Source: Planomicrobium okeanokoites (GTDB lineage: Bacteria > Bacillota > Bacilli > Bacillales_A > Planococcaceae). Taken from it: DNA of 64,000 bases. Positions 1-7,390 of the stretch are shown piece after piece. The position numbers and the translations under genes are program-made. Every line of letters begins with the position of its first letter. Positions within the stretch are counted from its first letter, which is position 1. Under the pieces are notes generated by a model. The model was given only the letters and a program-made list of their open reading frames with translations. It was not told the DNA's origin and ran no database searches. Where the stretch lies: NCBI RefSeq assembly GCF_003428875.1, contig NZ_QQRS01000002.1, positions 1 through 64,000 on the forward strand, written 5' to 3'.

Positions 1-2
1 TC

Positions 3-350
3 CGTCTTTTAAAAGATAAGAACTCACGGAAAAACCTCTTTGAAAATGATTAAAAACTATTGACTAATCGTAAGAAAATATCCCCCCTTATCTTGTGGGA
101 CAATATCTTGGGCTCGCTCATCTGGTTTTACGCCAATTTGGAGCAGCGCGATCCGAGACGGGCGGCAGCGGATTTGGATTGGCTGATGGATGCAGCAAAC
201 TGGTCGCCTATGAGAAAATCCCATTTGGACCGGCTGCTCGGAGATGCTTCACTTGGACAAGCGGTGTCGCGGCCATTAAGGAAAACATGCTGCCTTTACA
301 AGGAACTGCCGCATTTTGATACGTGTACGTTCTGTCCTCAACCAAATTAG
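3..350 (+). pseudogene. FhuF-like (2Fe-2S) ferric reductase C-terminus, broken
   Basis: The reading frame from the left edge encodes the end of a FhuF-like ferric-siderophore reductase. It finishes with CC at a TCCLYKELP motif and a CxxC in DTCTFCPQP, the C-terminal 2Fe-2S cysteine pattern of that family, preceded by the WDNILGSLIWFY helix. In-frame codons also run from the window start to an in-frame TAA at 51-53, immediately before the conserved part, so the gene looks interrupted. A TTG at 60 could start a short product but has no ribosome binding site. Most of the gene lies outside the window. Either a real nonsense mutation or a sequencing error is possible. Confidence 0.55.
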
Positions 351-374
351 CAGATGCATTTTTTGTTTTGAGGA

Positions 375-479
375 TTTATCGGCGATTTTTGATGATTTAT
401 CAGCGGTTTTTTTCTGTTTATCAGCGATTTTCGACGGTTTATCAGCTATTTTTTTCTGTTTATCAGCGATTCTTCTGGA
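375..479. repeat. 21-bp tandem repeat, five units
   Basis: The hexamer TTTATC recurs at 375, 396, 417, 438 and 459, exactly 21 bp apart. Units alternate between a TTTTTCTG-type and a CGACGG/GATGA-type tail, giving a 42-bp higher-order period. Because 21 is a multiple of three, both strands stay open; the minus strand would read IADKQKK-type repeats. No ribosome binding site supports translation, so I treat it as a non-coding tandem repeat. Confidence 0.8.
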
Positions 480-485
480 ATCCAC

Positions 486-520
486 AAAAAAGCCTCAGCA
501 TTCGCTGAGGCTTTCCGTTT
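486..520 (+). terminator. Intrinsic terminator after FhuF-like remnant
   Basis: A perfect 9-bp stem AGCCTCAGC/GCTGAGGCT with an ATTC loop (491-512) is followed by a T-rich stretch on the plus strand and preceded by six A on the left, so it could act in both directions. An almost identical copy lies at 871-907. Confidence 0.75.
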
Positions 521-548
521 ATTGAGAAAAAACATCAATACAGGAAAC

Positions 549-709
549 GATATTACGCAAAACAGCTTCGCTTTCCTGGGGGCTTGCACTGAGCTAACTC
601 GATCTCGGTCCCCTTCGCCCGAGTGGATCTCAGCACTACGCTCGAAGCGGAGTTAAAATACCAACTCCGCTTCTAATCCCCTGGGAGTCTCGCTGGTTTG
701 CTCCATATC
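549..709. repeat. Dispersed palindromic element, copy 1 (161 bp)
   Basis: Imperfect long palindrome. The left end GCAAAACAGC pairs with the right end GGTTTGCTCCAT region, and a central core TTCGCCCGAGTGGATCTCAG is shared with the copy at 47416-47546. This copy carries an extra hairpin of about 30 bp (arms GAAGCGGAGTT 644-654 and AACTCCGCTTC 663-673) missing from the other. No coding capacity is seen. Confidence 0.75.
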
Positions 710-736
710 TGATAATGCTCTCTATAATTAGCGATT

Positions 737-764
737 CAGCTATTCAGTTAGAAGTGAATAGCTG
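737..764. other. Isolated 10-bp inverted repeat
   Basis: Arms CAGCTATTCA (737-746) and TGAATAGCTG (755-764) form a perfect 10-bp stem with an 8-nt loop and no T-tract. It sits in the otherwise featureless 710-870 stretch. Function unknown. Confidence 0.4.
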
Positions 765-870
765 GATACACAAATTTTACTCAAACTAACATGAAAGGTC
801 AGGAAGCTTACAGTGGATATCGACCTTCTTAAGCGAAATCAATAGAAAACAGATAGTTTCTCAACAAGCT

Positions 871-900
871 AAAAAAGCCTCAGCATTCGCTGAGGCTTTT
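871..900 (-). terminator. Terminator of the VLRF1-type gene
   Basis: Same AGCCTCAGC-ATTC-GCTGAGGCT hairpin as at 491-512 (here 876-897). Reading leftwards it follows the stop codon at 904 and is followed by a T-tract, so it ends the minus-strand gene. Confidence 0.8.
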
Positions 901-903
901 CGT

Positions 904-1776
904 TTATTTTTCGAATACTTCGTGCAAGATATTGCCTGGGGAGCTGTTCATCAGATTTTTGTAGACACAGCTCTCCGGTTTTTTTGATAATGATTTCGCG
1001 AACGACTTGGCATGTTCAGGGTCGCCGACAACATGGACGCCTTCCCAATTGCGTTCTTTTTTCAGTTTCTCGATCTTACTTCCCATATCTTTATAGAAAC
1101 GTTCGAGATTCTCTTTCAGGCGATGATCCAGTTCATCTACCGGACTTCCTCCGCCGCTTCCGCCAATTACAGGACTATTGCCGCCGGCAGCGCCGCCGCC
1201 GACTGAGCCTGCCCCTTGTCCTGCGGCACGTCCTTGGACACGGCTTGAGCTCCGGACACCTTTCTGCTCCGTCCATACTTCCAGCCCGGAATCAAATTCA
1301 TAAAAAATTTCCTCATTGATGATTCCCATGGACGTATCCAGAATCCGGATGCCTTTGAGGCTTGGCAACACAACGCCGGCATAAGGATATGCTTTGTACA
1401 TATATCTGAGCTGATCCAACACAGGTTCCGTCTCCCAATGGAAATTCGTTTTCACCGGTACCTGCACATAATGGACCGACCAGAGGTCTTTATGCGGAGA
1501 TGCAAAAATAACGACACCCTTTTGGAGGTCGTCCTGGTTATCATTTATTTCTCTTTCCACTTTCTTCTTCAACGACTTGTAGTTTTTAATTTCGTTTTCG
1601 TTGTTTGAAGCTTCCAGATATTCTTCGATTCGTTTAAGGCCATTTTTCAGATGAATTCGCCATGCTCCATTTTGCGCGTTCAAATCTGCAGGGTTCGTAT
1701 TCAAGTAAACACTTAAAACACAGCGGTCTTCACATTTGAAGTTTTTCAACTCCTGGATTTCATCGTATAATGTCAT
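904..1776 (-). CDS. VLRF1-family aeRF1-type release factor
   Basis: A 290-residue protein that I assign to the bacterial aeRF1/VLRF1 family, relatives of eukaryotic eRF1 and Vms1 thought to hydrolyse peptidyl-tRNA on ribosomes. The N-terminal half (1-170) has the alpha/beta pattern beginning VLSVYLNT. Residues 182-211 form a long glycine-rich loop containing AAGQGAG, with GQ at 186-187 where eRF1 carries its GGQ catalytic loop. The C-terminus (215-290) is a charged helix followed by a VHVVGDPEHAKSF segment. The ATG has a GGGAGG site and a textbook sigma-B promoter upstream, so stress induction is likely. Peptidyl-tRNA hydrolysis is family inference. Confidence 0.7.
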   Translation of the reverse strand: MTLYDEIQELKNFKCEDRCVLSVYLNTNPADLNAQNGAWRIHLKNGLKRIEEYLEASNNENEIKNYKSLKKKVEREINDNQDDLQKGVVIFASPHKDLWSVHYVQVPVKTNFHWETEPVLDQLRYMYKAYPYAGVVLPSLKGIRILDTSMGIINEEIFYEFDSGLEVWTEQKGVRSSSRVQGRAAGQGAGSVGGGAAGGNSPVIGGSGGGSPVDELDHRLKENLERFYKDMGSKIEKLKKERNWEGVHVVGDPEHAKSFAKSLSKKPESCVYKNLMNSSPGNILHEVFEK

Positions 1777-1815
1777 GCATTCATCATCCTCCCTATTTCC
1801 TTACTTCTTACCTGA

Positions 1816-1840
1816 ATACCCGAACACTTCTGTTTTAAAC
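1816..1840 (-). promoter_or_regulatory. Sigma-B promoter of the VLRF1-type gene
   Basis: On the minus strand GTTTAA, 13 bp, GGGTAT: a perfect match to the Bacillus sigma-B consensus, 40 bp upstream of the start codon. Confidence 0.8.
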
Positions 1841-1872
1841 TGACCTTTTTTTAAATTTAAAATTATCCGAAA

Positions 1873-1897
1873 GTTTATCTTTTTATCCACGTGGTAA
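1873..1897 (+). promoter_or_regulatory. Weak sigma-B-like promoter of the DUF3243 gene
   Basis: GTTTAT, 13 bp, TGGTAA on the plus strand, 42 bp before the DUF3243 start. One mismatch in each hexamer; it is divergent from the perfect site at 1816-1840. Confidence 0.4.
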
Positions 1898-1938
1898 ACA
1901 CTTACTAGCACCAAAAATTAAAAGGAGAGTGTTATAGA

Positions 1939-2250
1939 ATGGAAAACGTAAACAAAAAAGTTGATGAAAAACTGAAGAATTTTGATGATGAAAAGAAAGA
2001 AGACATCCTGGCGAATTTCAACCAATTCAAACAATATCTAAACGATAAAGTTGAAATCGGTGAAAAAATGGGCTTGAGCGAAGAACGTCTTGCTCAGATC
2101 ACTGAGAAAGTTGCAGGTTATCTTGCGAAGAATGAAGAACCTAAAAACCGTGAAGAGCATCTTCTTCAGGAACTTTGGAAAGTCGGCAATAAAGAAGAGC
2201 AGCACATGTTAGCTCATATGCTATTGCGCATGGTGCAAAAAGAAGGGTAA
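1939..2250 (+). CDS. DUF3243 family protein (YmfJ-like)
   Basis: A 103-residue, highly charged helical protein of the DUF3243 family, whose Bacillus subtilis member is YmfJ. The family core runs from about residue 22 to 100, with the signature FNQFKQYLNDKVEIG, MGLSEERL and the final EEQHMLAHMLLRMV helix. The N-terminal 20 residues are an extra lysine-rich stretch. No catalytic residues are evident and the molecular function is unknown. The ATG follows AAAGGAGAG at good spacing. It is transcribed alone, divergently from the VLRF1-type gene, and ends at a strong shared terminator. Confidence 0.85.
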   Translation: MENVNKKVDEKLKNFDDEKKEDILANFNQFKQYLNDKVEIGEKMGLSEERLAQITEKVAGYLAKNEEPKNREEHLLQELWKVGNKEEQHMLAHMLLRMVQKEG

Positions 2251-2263
2251 TCCCCTTCTCATG

Positions 2264-2299
2264 AAAAAGGGCATCGGAAATTTATCCGATGCCCTTTTT
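2264..2299. terminator. Bidirectional terminator
   Basis: Stem GGGCATCGGA/TCCGATGCCC flanked by A-tract and T-tract, between the convergent DUF3243 gene and the MFS gene. Confidence 0.9.
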
Positions 2300-2325
2300 A
2301 TATTGAAATCAACTTTTTGATTTTA

Positions 2326-3594
2326 CTATGCGGCAACCCGTTTTTCAAATGCCCGGAACATCAGCAGATAGACAAAGCCGCTCAACATCGCAACGATGCC
2401 TAAGATTCCGAAAGTCCAGCTGAAGCCGAACCAGGCTGTCATTGGAATCGCGACAGGTGCGATCATCCGTCCTATTGTATAGCGCATACTGGCCGCGGCA
2501 AAATACTGGCCGCGCATATCTTCCGGCGCCAGTTTCGAGATGAAGCTTTGCTGGATGCCGACAACCATCAACTCCGCAAGAGTGAAAATCCCCATGGCAA
2601 TGACAAAAACCCAGAAAATTGAAGTGACCGGGAATAAGAACATCGCCACACCATATAATATTGCGGAGGTGAAAAACACCCATTTCTCCGGATACCGGGT
2701 CATCCAGCGCGTGATGAACACCGTAAGCAAAGCAACCAGTAATCCGTTTTCAGCCAACAGGATACCGAAGGATGTTTCTCCCGTTACTTTCCAATCCATA
2801 CTGAAAAATGACGCAATGGTCTGGCTGTCGATTGTTTCCTTTAGGTAGACCGGAATCAGCAAATCAAGCTGCATGAAGGTCTGTGCCCCCAATACCCCAG
2901 CGATGACAAACAGCAGAAATACTCGGTCTTTGAAAATAATGCCGTATTCCTTGAATTGTTTGGACACTGCTCCAACCCAGCCGGTCGCTTCTTCTGTCGC
3001 CCATTTATCCAGCATCTTTTGTGATAAGGTCTCGTCTGTAAACAAACGGAGAACCAACCCGAGCAGCAATGAGATAACCGCAACGACCAGCAATAATTCA
3101 AAACGGTAGGAAAAGAACAGCACTGCACCGATCAACGGTCCGACAACGACAGCAATATTCAATGTGGTATAGAAAATCGCAAAGACATCGCTCCGGTATT
3201 TTTCCGGAATGACGTCAGCAATCATCGCCTGGCTGGCCGGCCAGTACAAGGATCCGCCCATTCCAGCAATTGTGAAAGCGATAAAACCGATTTCCGGTGA
3301 TTCCAGCCAAGGTGAATTTGCGAGAGCAAAAAGCAGGAATGCAAAGCCCTGCCCAATTGATGCGATGATCAACATGCGTCTTCTGCCGTAACGGTCGGCA
3401 AGATAACCCCCGACCAGATTCGCCGCTACCGAAAAGACCTGGGAAACCACAAGCAGCAAACCTGCCATCCCTTTTCCGAACTCCTCCGCAAAATAGATTG
3501 CAAGGAACGGAAAAACCATCCAATAACTTGTGTTCATGAAAAACTCGCCTACCAGGCGCACTTTTAAACTTCTGTTCCAATCTTTGATTTTCAT
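2326..3594 (-). CDS. MFS drug/metabolite exporter (YmfD-like)
   Basis: A 12-helix major facilitator superfamily permease of 422 residues. The motif-A loop GGYLADRYGRRR after helix 2 marks the DHA1 drug:H+ antiporter group. Its length matches B. subtilis YmfD, a bacillibactin exporter, and the neighbouring DUF3243 gene resembles YmfJ from the same B. subtilis region, but the substrate here is not determined. I start at the second ATG (3594), because GGGGA is only 2 nt from the first ATG (3600) and 8 nt from the second. It lies 48 bp downstream of the helicase gene with no terminator between, so they may be cotranscribed. Confidence 0.85.
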   Translation of the reverse strand: MKIKDWNRSLKVRLVGEFFMNTSYWMVFPFLAIYFAEEFGKGMAGLLLVVSQVFSVAANLVGGYLADRYGRRRMLIIASIGQGFAFLLFALANSPWLESPEIGFIAFTIAGMGGSLYWPASQAMIADVIPEKYRSDVFAIFYTTLNIAVVVGPLIGAVLFFSYRFELLLVVAVISLLLGLVLRLFTDETLSQKMLDKWATEEATGWVGAVSKQFKEYGIIFKDRVFLLFVIAGVLGAQTFMQLDLLIPVYLKETIDSQTIASFFSMDWKVTGETSFGILLAENGLLVALLTVFITRWMTRYPEKWVFFTSAILYGVAMFLFPVTSIFWVFVIAMGIFTLAELMVVGIQQSFISKLAPEDMRGQYFAAASMRYTIGRMIAPVAIPMTAWFGFSWTFGILGIVAMLSGFVYLLMFRAFEKRVAA

Positions 3595-3641
3595 CTTCAT
3601 TTCCCCGCGTCCTGTATTTTGAACGCCCCGATGTGCCAGTA

Positions 3642-5771
3642 TTATCCGTTTATCAACTCCAACAGTTTATAGCTGAGACAAATATCGATCATCAGGTCCT
3701 TTCTTTCTTTTGCAAATTGGATTGATATGCGTTCGTGGTCACGCTCCACTATTTCACCGACGCCAAACACACGATGGCGCACTGTCGCCCCCTCGATCAG
3801 GGTTTCCTGGTCGCCGACAGCATTCGGATTATCGGGAACTTTCACTTTCACCGGAGTTGCCGCGATTGCCCGTTTAGGCGCCCGGACCGTTTTTTCGGGC
3901 AGAATAATGTCATTCACTTCATCAATAAAACGGGATCCGCTGCCATAGCTGATCATTTCCAGCTGTTTTTTAGCGCGTGTCATGCCGACGTAAAAAAGAC
4001 GGCGGGCTTCTTCAAGTGTATCCGGCTTTTCCGCATCTTCTTCTGTCGGGATGACCCCTTCCACCAGATCAATCATATAGACCCGTTCAAACTCGAGGCC
4101 TTTGGCACTGTGGAATGTCGACAATGTCAGCATTTCATCAGTTTTCTCAACTTTTGCCTGTTGGGTGACCGCCTCCAATTCCTTCAATCGCTTCGCGAAT
4201 TCCACCATCGATGTAAGCGGCTCGGCAATCTGTTCTAGTGTGACAAGGATTTGGGAAAGGTAATTCAGCCGCATACCGAATTTTTCGGCCCGGCTCGAAA
4301 GCATCTGGTCATAGCCGAGATCTGCCCGTATCGTGCGGATGACTTTCAGCGGTTTCATCGTACGCATGGCTTCAAACCACTTTTTTTGTTCGGCTACTAT
4401 TTTCAGCTGATAATCTTTCATCGTGACGCTTCTTGGAATTTCATCCAGTGCATGCGTCGTTCCCGGTTTCATTCGGCTTAAAAAGCGCAATTGGCTGCCG
4501 GACCAATAGGCGTTCGTCTTGGAAGCGATCTTTGAATAGATATCGACCCGTTCCGGTTTCAAGCTGAAACGCATGAAGTTGAGCATATCTTCCACAATCC
4601 AGTGGGAGAAAAAGCGATTGTCCGCATCTTTCATATAAAAAGGGATGCCCAGCCGGTCAAGTTCACTCATCAAGAGAGTAGAAGATGAATTATTGCGGTA
4701 AAGAATCGCCACATCGCCGTATTGGTCCAGTTGAGTGAGCTGCTTCATCAGATATTTCAGCTGATCTTCCTCAGAAGACAGCCGTTTCACCAGAATTGGC
4801 GGCCCTTCCTCCTGTTTGGTAAACATGTTTTTGTCATGGCGCTTTTTATTGGCTTTGATGAATTGGTTTGATGCATTGACTATAGTGCCGGATGAGCGAT
4901 AATTCCGCTCCATTTTCATGATATAGGCATCTGGGTATACATCCTTGAATTTCAATAGGTACGTCGGTTCCGCGGCGCGCCATGTGTAAATTGACTGGTC
5001 GTCATCTGCGACGACACAGAGATTCTGATGCCGCGCGACCAGCTTTTCAACAATCGAATGCTGGACCAGCGAAGTATCCTGGCTTTCATCAGTCATGACG
5101 TAATCCCATTTTTTTTGGTATTTAGACAAAATCGCTGCGTCTTTTTCCAGCGCTTCGTTGGCCAATGTCAGCATATCGTCAAAGTCAACAAGGCGCGTAT
5201 CATGGTTTTCCTTGAACGCTTCGTAGGTTTTCAGAATTTCCACTGCACCGGTAAAAGGTTCCTTTAAAGCCGACCACCGTTCTCTTGGAAGCATCTTGTT
5301 CTTAACAAAACTGATGAAAGACATAAGCTCTTCCAATTGATCTTCTGTCGCTGGTTCATCATTTTCCGTTTGATACATTTCCTTCAGCAAGCGTTTCTTA
5401 TGGAGGCCATTTGTTTCACTGCCTTCAATCATCATATAGCTGGAATCCGCCAGATATTCCCTGGTTATCCGGAAAGCCAGGCTATGGATGGTTGAAAAAT
5501 CCACGGGTGCAAGTTCCGGAAAAAAGCGCTTGAACCTCTCCCGCATATCATCTGCGGATGCTTTACTGAATGTAATCGCTTTGATCCGATGAGGCGCGAT
5601 ATTTTTCTCTTCAATCAGATAGCCTGTGCGCATGATCATCGTTGTCGTCTTTCCTGATCCCGGACAAGCAAGGAGAAGGAGCGGACCCTCTGTCCTCTCC
5701 ACCGCTTTCCGTTGAATCTTATTCAATTCTACGCCAAGCTGCTGCTTTTTCCGTTCAAAGAAATCAGTCAT
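3642..5771 (-). CDS. UvrD/PcrA-type SF1A ATP-dependent DNA helicase
   Basis: A 709-residue superfamily 1A helicase. Walker A is ACPGSGKTTT (GSGKT at 38-42); motif II is DESQDTS; motif III/Q is DDDQSIYTWRAAEPTYLLKF; motif IV NYRSS, motif V TFHSAKGLEFERVY and motif VI RRLFYVGMTRA are all intact. The C-terminal 60 residues carry a VRHRVFGVGEIVE Tudor/SH3-like segment, as in UvrD/PcrA proteins. It is shorter and more divergent than PcrA and most resembles the accessory paralogue YjcD of B. subtilis. It probably unwinds DNA 3'-5' in repair or replication-conflict handling. The ATG has a GGAGGC site. Confidence 0.9.
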   Translation of the reverse strand: MTDFFERKKQQLGVELNKIQRKAVERTEGPLLLLACPGSGKTTTMIMRTGYLIEEKNIAPHRIKAITFSKASADDMRERFKRFFPELAPVDFSTIHSLAFRITREYLADSSYMMIEGSETNGLHKKRLLKEMYQTENDEPATEDQLEELMSFISFVKNKMLPRERWSALKEPFTGAVEILKTYEAFKENHDTRLVDFDDMLTLANEALEKDAAILSKYQKKWDYVMTDESQDTSLVQHSIVEKLVARHQNLCVVADDDQSIYTWRAAEPTYLLKFKDVYPDAYIMKMERNYRSSGTIVNASNQFIKANKKRHDKNMFTKQEEGPPILVKRLSSEEDQLKYLMKQLTQLDQYGDVAILYRNNSSSTLLMSELDRLGIPFYMKDADNRFFSHWIVEDMLNFMRFSLKPERVDIYSKIASKTNAYWSGSQLRFLSRMKPGTTHALDEIPRSVTMKDYQLKIVAEQKKWFEAMRTMKPLKVIRTIRADLGYDQMLSSRAEKFGMRLNYLSQILVTLEQIAEPLTSMVEFAKRLKELEAVTQQAKVEKTDEMLTLSTFHSAKGLEFERVYMIDLVEGVIPTEEDAEKPDTLEEARRLFYVGMTRAKKQLEMISYGSGSRFIDEVNDIILPEKTVRAPKRAIAATPVKVKVPDNPNAVGDQETLIEGATVRHRVFGVGEIVERDHERISIQFAKERKDLMIDICLSYKLLELING

Positions 5772-5846
5772 GTTGTGTGCCTCCGAATTTTTTCAATACT
5801 GCTATTCTATCATAAAAACATGCCGTCCCCTTTGCTGAAGCACAAA

Positions 5847-5882
5847 AACAGGCGAAGAAAATACAGCTTTTCTTCGCCTGTT
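5847..5882 (-). terminator. Terminator of the frameshifted YflT gene
   Basis: Perfect 15-bp stem AACAGGCGAAGAAAA/TTTTCTTCGCCTGTT with a 6-nt loop. On the minus strand it is followed by TTTTTG, just past the stress gene's end. Confidence 0.85.
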
Positions 5883-5945
5883 ACTTATAAAGAAGAATTT
5901 TTTATCCGGCGTCCAGCAACACTTTAAGACAGGGCATTTTGCCGC

Positions 5946-6469
5946 TCACTTCGTTTTCTTTTTACCTTTTGGCTCCTGTGGCTTTTGTAACGGTTCTGCC
6001 GTACCGGGGTCAAAATATTCATACTGCGTGCTGTCGAGGGTGATCTGTTCCTCATCACCATATATCTCCCGCTGCAAGGAGGACATTTCCATTCCTCCAA
6101 GCTTGTTATATGAAGCTGGAATTTCTTGATCTTCACCAGAGGGTATTTCGTTATTTTTTTTATAATAAAGCAAGAGTTTTCCATCAAGAAGTTCCTGATA
6201 AAAAAAACTGATTGTTTTACTTCATCAGACATCTCAGTGAATACTGGCGGCACAGCGCCTCCTCTGATAAATATACCAAGACGTCCCATGCCCTTTGTTT
6301 CTGCTGCATGGTATTCGACATCGGTACGCAGGCGGATCATCGTCAACTGTTCATTTGACCGCGCCACTACATACATATCAGATTCGCTGCATCCCTGTTG
6401 TTTCAGCTCATCGATTTTGCGGAGAACTTCCCGCTCATCTTCGTAGCTCTCGATGAAATGATGATCCAT
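5946..6469 (-). pseudogene. YflT-domain general stress protein, frameshifted
   Basis: The N-terminal 85 residues are a YflT (general stress protein 17M-type) domain, closely matching the start of the stress protein at 7391-8512: EVLRKIDELKQQGCSESDMYVVAR and the RTDVEY segment. After DEVKQSVFF the frame breaks at an A8 run (6200-6207 on the plus strand). Adding one base restores FFYQELLDGKLLLYYKKNNE and then a clean tail ending KGKKKTK at 5946. As written, frame 1 runs to 5924 through nonsense sequence. The ATG at 6469 follows GGAGTGG, with a sigma-B promoter upstream. It may be a slipped homopolymer, a phase-variable tract or a sequencing error. Confidence 0.75.
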
Positions 6470-6502
6470 CTTTTCCACTCCACTCTATAGGGCTACTCTT
6501 TT

Positions 6503-6528
6503 TTACCCAGAGCCGAAAACCGGCAAAC
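6503..6528 (-). promoter_or_regulatory. Sigma-B promoter of the YflT gene
   Basis: Minus strand GTTTGC, 14 bp, GGGTAA, 34 bp upstream of the ATG at 6469. It sits between this gene and the ywbE-like gene. Confidence 0.7.
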
Positions 6529-6534
6529 ACTCTG

Positions 6535-6735
6535 TTAATTTGTCTCCAAAATTTCACAGACACGACCGACCTGGCCATCTTCCAGTCGGACTTTGATGCC
6601 ATGGGGATGTGTCGCTGAATTGGTCAAAAGATCTTTGACAACTCCGCTGGTTTTCTTGCCGCTCCGCTGGTCTTGTTTAAGGATTACATTTACCGTCATC
6701 CCAGGTTTGATATCGCTTCTTTTCTTACCATCCAT
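6535..6735 (-). CDS. ywbE: YwbE family protein
   Basis: A 66-residue basic protein of the YwbE (DUF2196) family. It shows the family signatures DIKPGMTVNVILKQDQRSGK, GVVKDLLTNSATHPHGIKVRLEDGQVGRV. This is a small all-beta KOW-like fold; a nucleic-acid or ribosome role is often guessed but not demonstrated. The full family length is present. The ATG follows AAAGG with a longish spacer. It is a single-gene unit immediately upstream of the sigma-B promoter for the next minus-strand gene. Confidence 0.85.
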   Translation of the reverse strand: MDGKKRSDIKPGMTVNVILKQDQRSGKKTSGVVKDLLTNSATHPHGIKVRLEDGQVGRVCEILETN

Positions 6736-6789
6736 AAATAATCACGCCTTTCTAATCTCTATCATACTCTTAAATCGTGATAATTAAAA

Positions 6790-6810
6790 AAGGCGGGAAT
6801 TTCCCGCCTT
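6790..6810 (-). terminator. Terminator of the hydrophilic protein gene
   Basis: Perfect 9-bp stem AAGGCGGGA/TCCCGCCTT with a short loop, followed on the minus strand by TTTTTAATTA. Confidence 0.85.
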
Positions 6811-6818
6811 CTGAATTT

Positions 6819-7310
6819 TTATTTGCGTCCATTGTCATCACTGCGTCGCGTACGGTCTGCAGCGTTTTGAGACAGATGTTCGGTAGAGTCGGACATGCTC
6901 CGGTCAGCATCCGGCACATCGTTTATTGCCGGGTCTGCTGGCGGGACATCCGATTCCGCCTGATCGTTTGCCGGAAGGCCTTCATCAGAAACATCAATGC
7001 TTGAAAGGTCGTCCATGACTGATTCCGATTTCCGCACGTTCACTGTTTTCCGTCCGGCCTCATCTGTATCAGCCGCATTCCGGTTGGCTGCACCCAGCTC
7101 TTCGGGTCTTTGCTCGTGAACAATTCTGTTGCCAGTTTCTCCGTCGCCTGTGCTCAAGTTGCCATCCGCATCCATATGGAAAGGACTGTCTTTTTCTGTT
7201 CTTCCGCCCGGTCCATTCGGCTTATGTTGCGTATTTTCTTTTGGATCTCCGTAGGCTGCTGTCGAATTAAACCCTTTTTCCTGCGCATTATTATTATTTT
7301 TATCAGCCAT
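6819..7310 (-). CDS. Disordered hydrophilic stress-type protein
   Basis: A 163-residue protein almost entirely made of D, E, N, G, A, S, P and K with essentially no hydrophobic core, so it is predicted to be intrinsically disordered, like a hydrophilin. I recognise no named family. The start is ATG at 7310 (MADKNNNNAQEKGF), because GGAGGA sits 7 nt before it; the upstream ATG at 7325 overlaps that site. It lies just downstream of the YflT-DUF2382 gene and may share its sigma-B transcript by read-through past the hairpin at 7350-7372. Position and composition suggest desiccation or osmotic protection, which is inference only. Confidence 0.65.
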   Translation of the reverse strand: MADKNNNNAQEKGFNSTAAYGDPKENTQHKPNGPGGRTEKDSPFHMDADGNLSTGDGETGNRIVHEQRPEELGAANRNAADTDEAGRKTVNVRKSESVMDDLSSIDVSDEGLPANDQAESDVPPADPAINDVPDADRSMSDSTEHLSQNAADRTRRSDDNGRK

Positions 7311-7349
7311 TTCTGTTTCCTCCATTCCATTGATTCAAGACTAAAAGAA

Positions 7350-7372
7350 AAAGACGGAGAATCTCCGTCTTT
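7350..7372 (-). terminator. Terminator of the YflT-DUF2382 gene
   Basis: Perfect 10-bp stem AAGACGGAGA/TCTCCGTCTT with T-tracts on both sides (strongest on the plus strand), 18 bp past the stop codon. Confidence 0.8.
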
Positions 7373-7390
7373 TTTTGTGGGTGCTGAATA

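Noticed and set aside
276-485. Minus-strand frame encoding IADKQKK-type repeats
   Set aside because: It arises from a 21-bp tandem repeat that stays open on both strands; there is no ribosome binding site, and it overlaps a terminator-proximal region.
549-709. Possible complete insertion sequence or small RNA gene
   Set aside because: No transposase frame, and the symmetry extends over the whole element; no promoter-terminator pair specific to it.
984-1319. Plus-strand frames inside the VLRF1-type gene
   Set aside because: Arg/Leu/Pro-rich translations antisense to a well-supported gene; they come from the glycine-rich codons.
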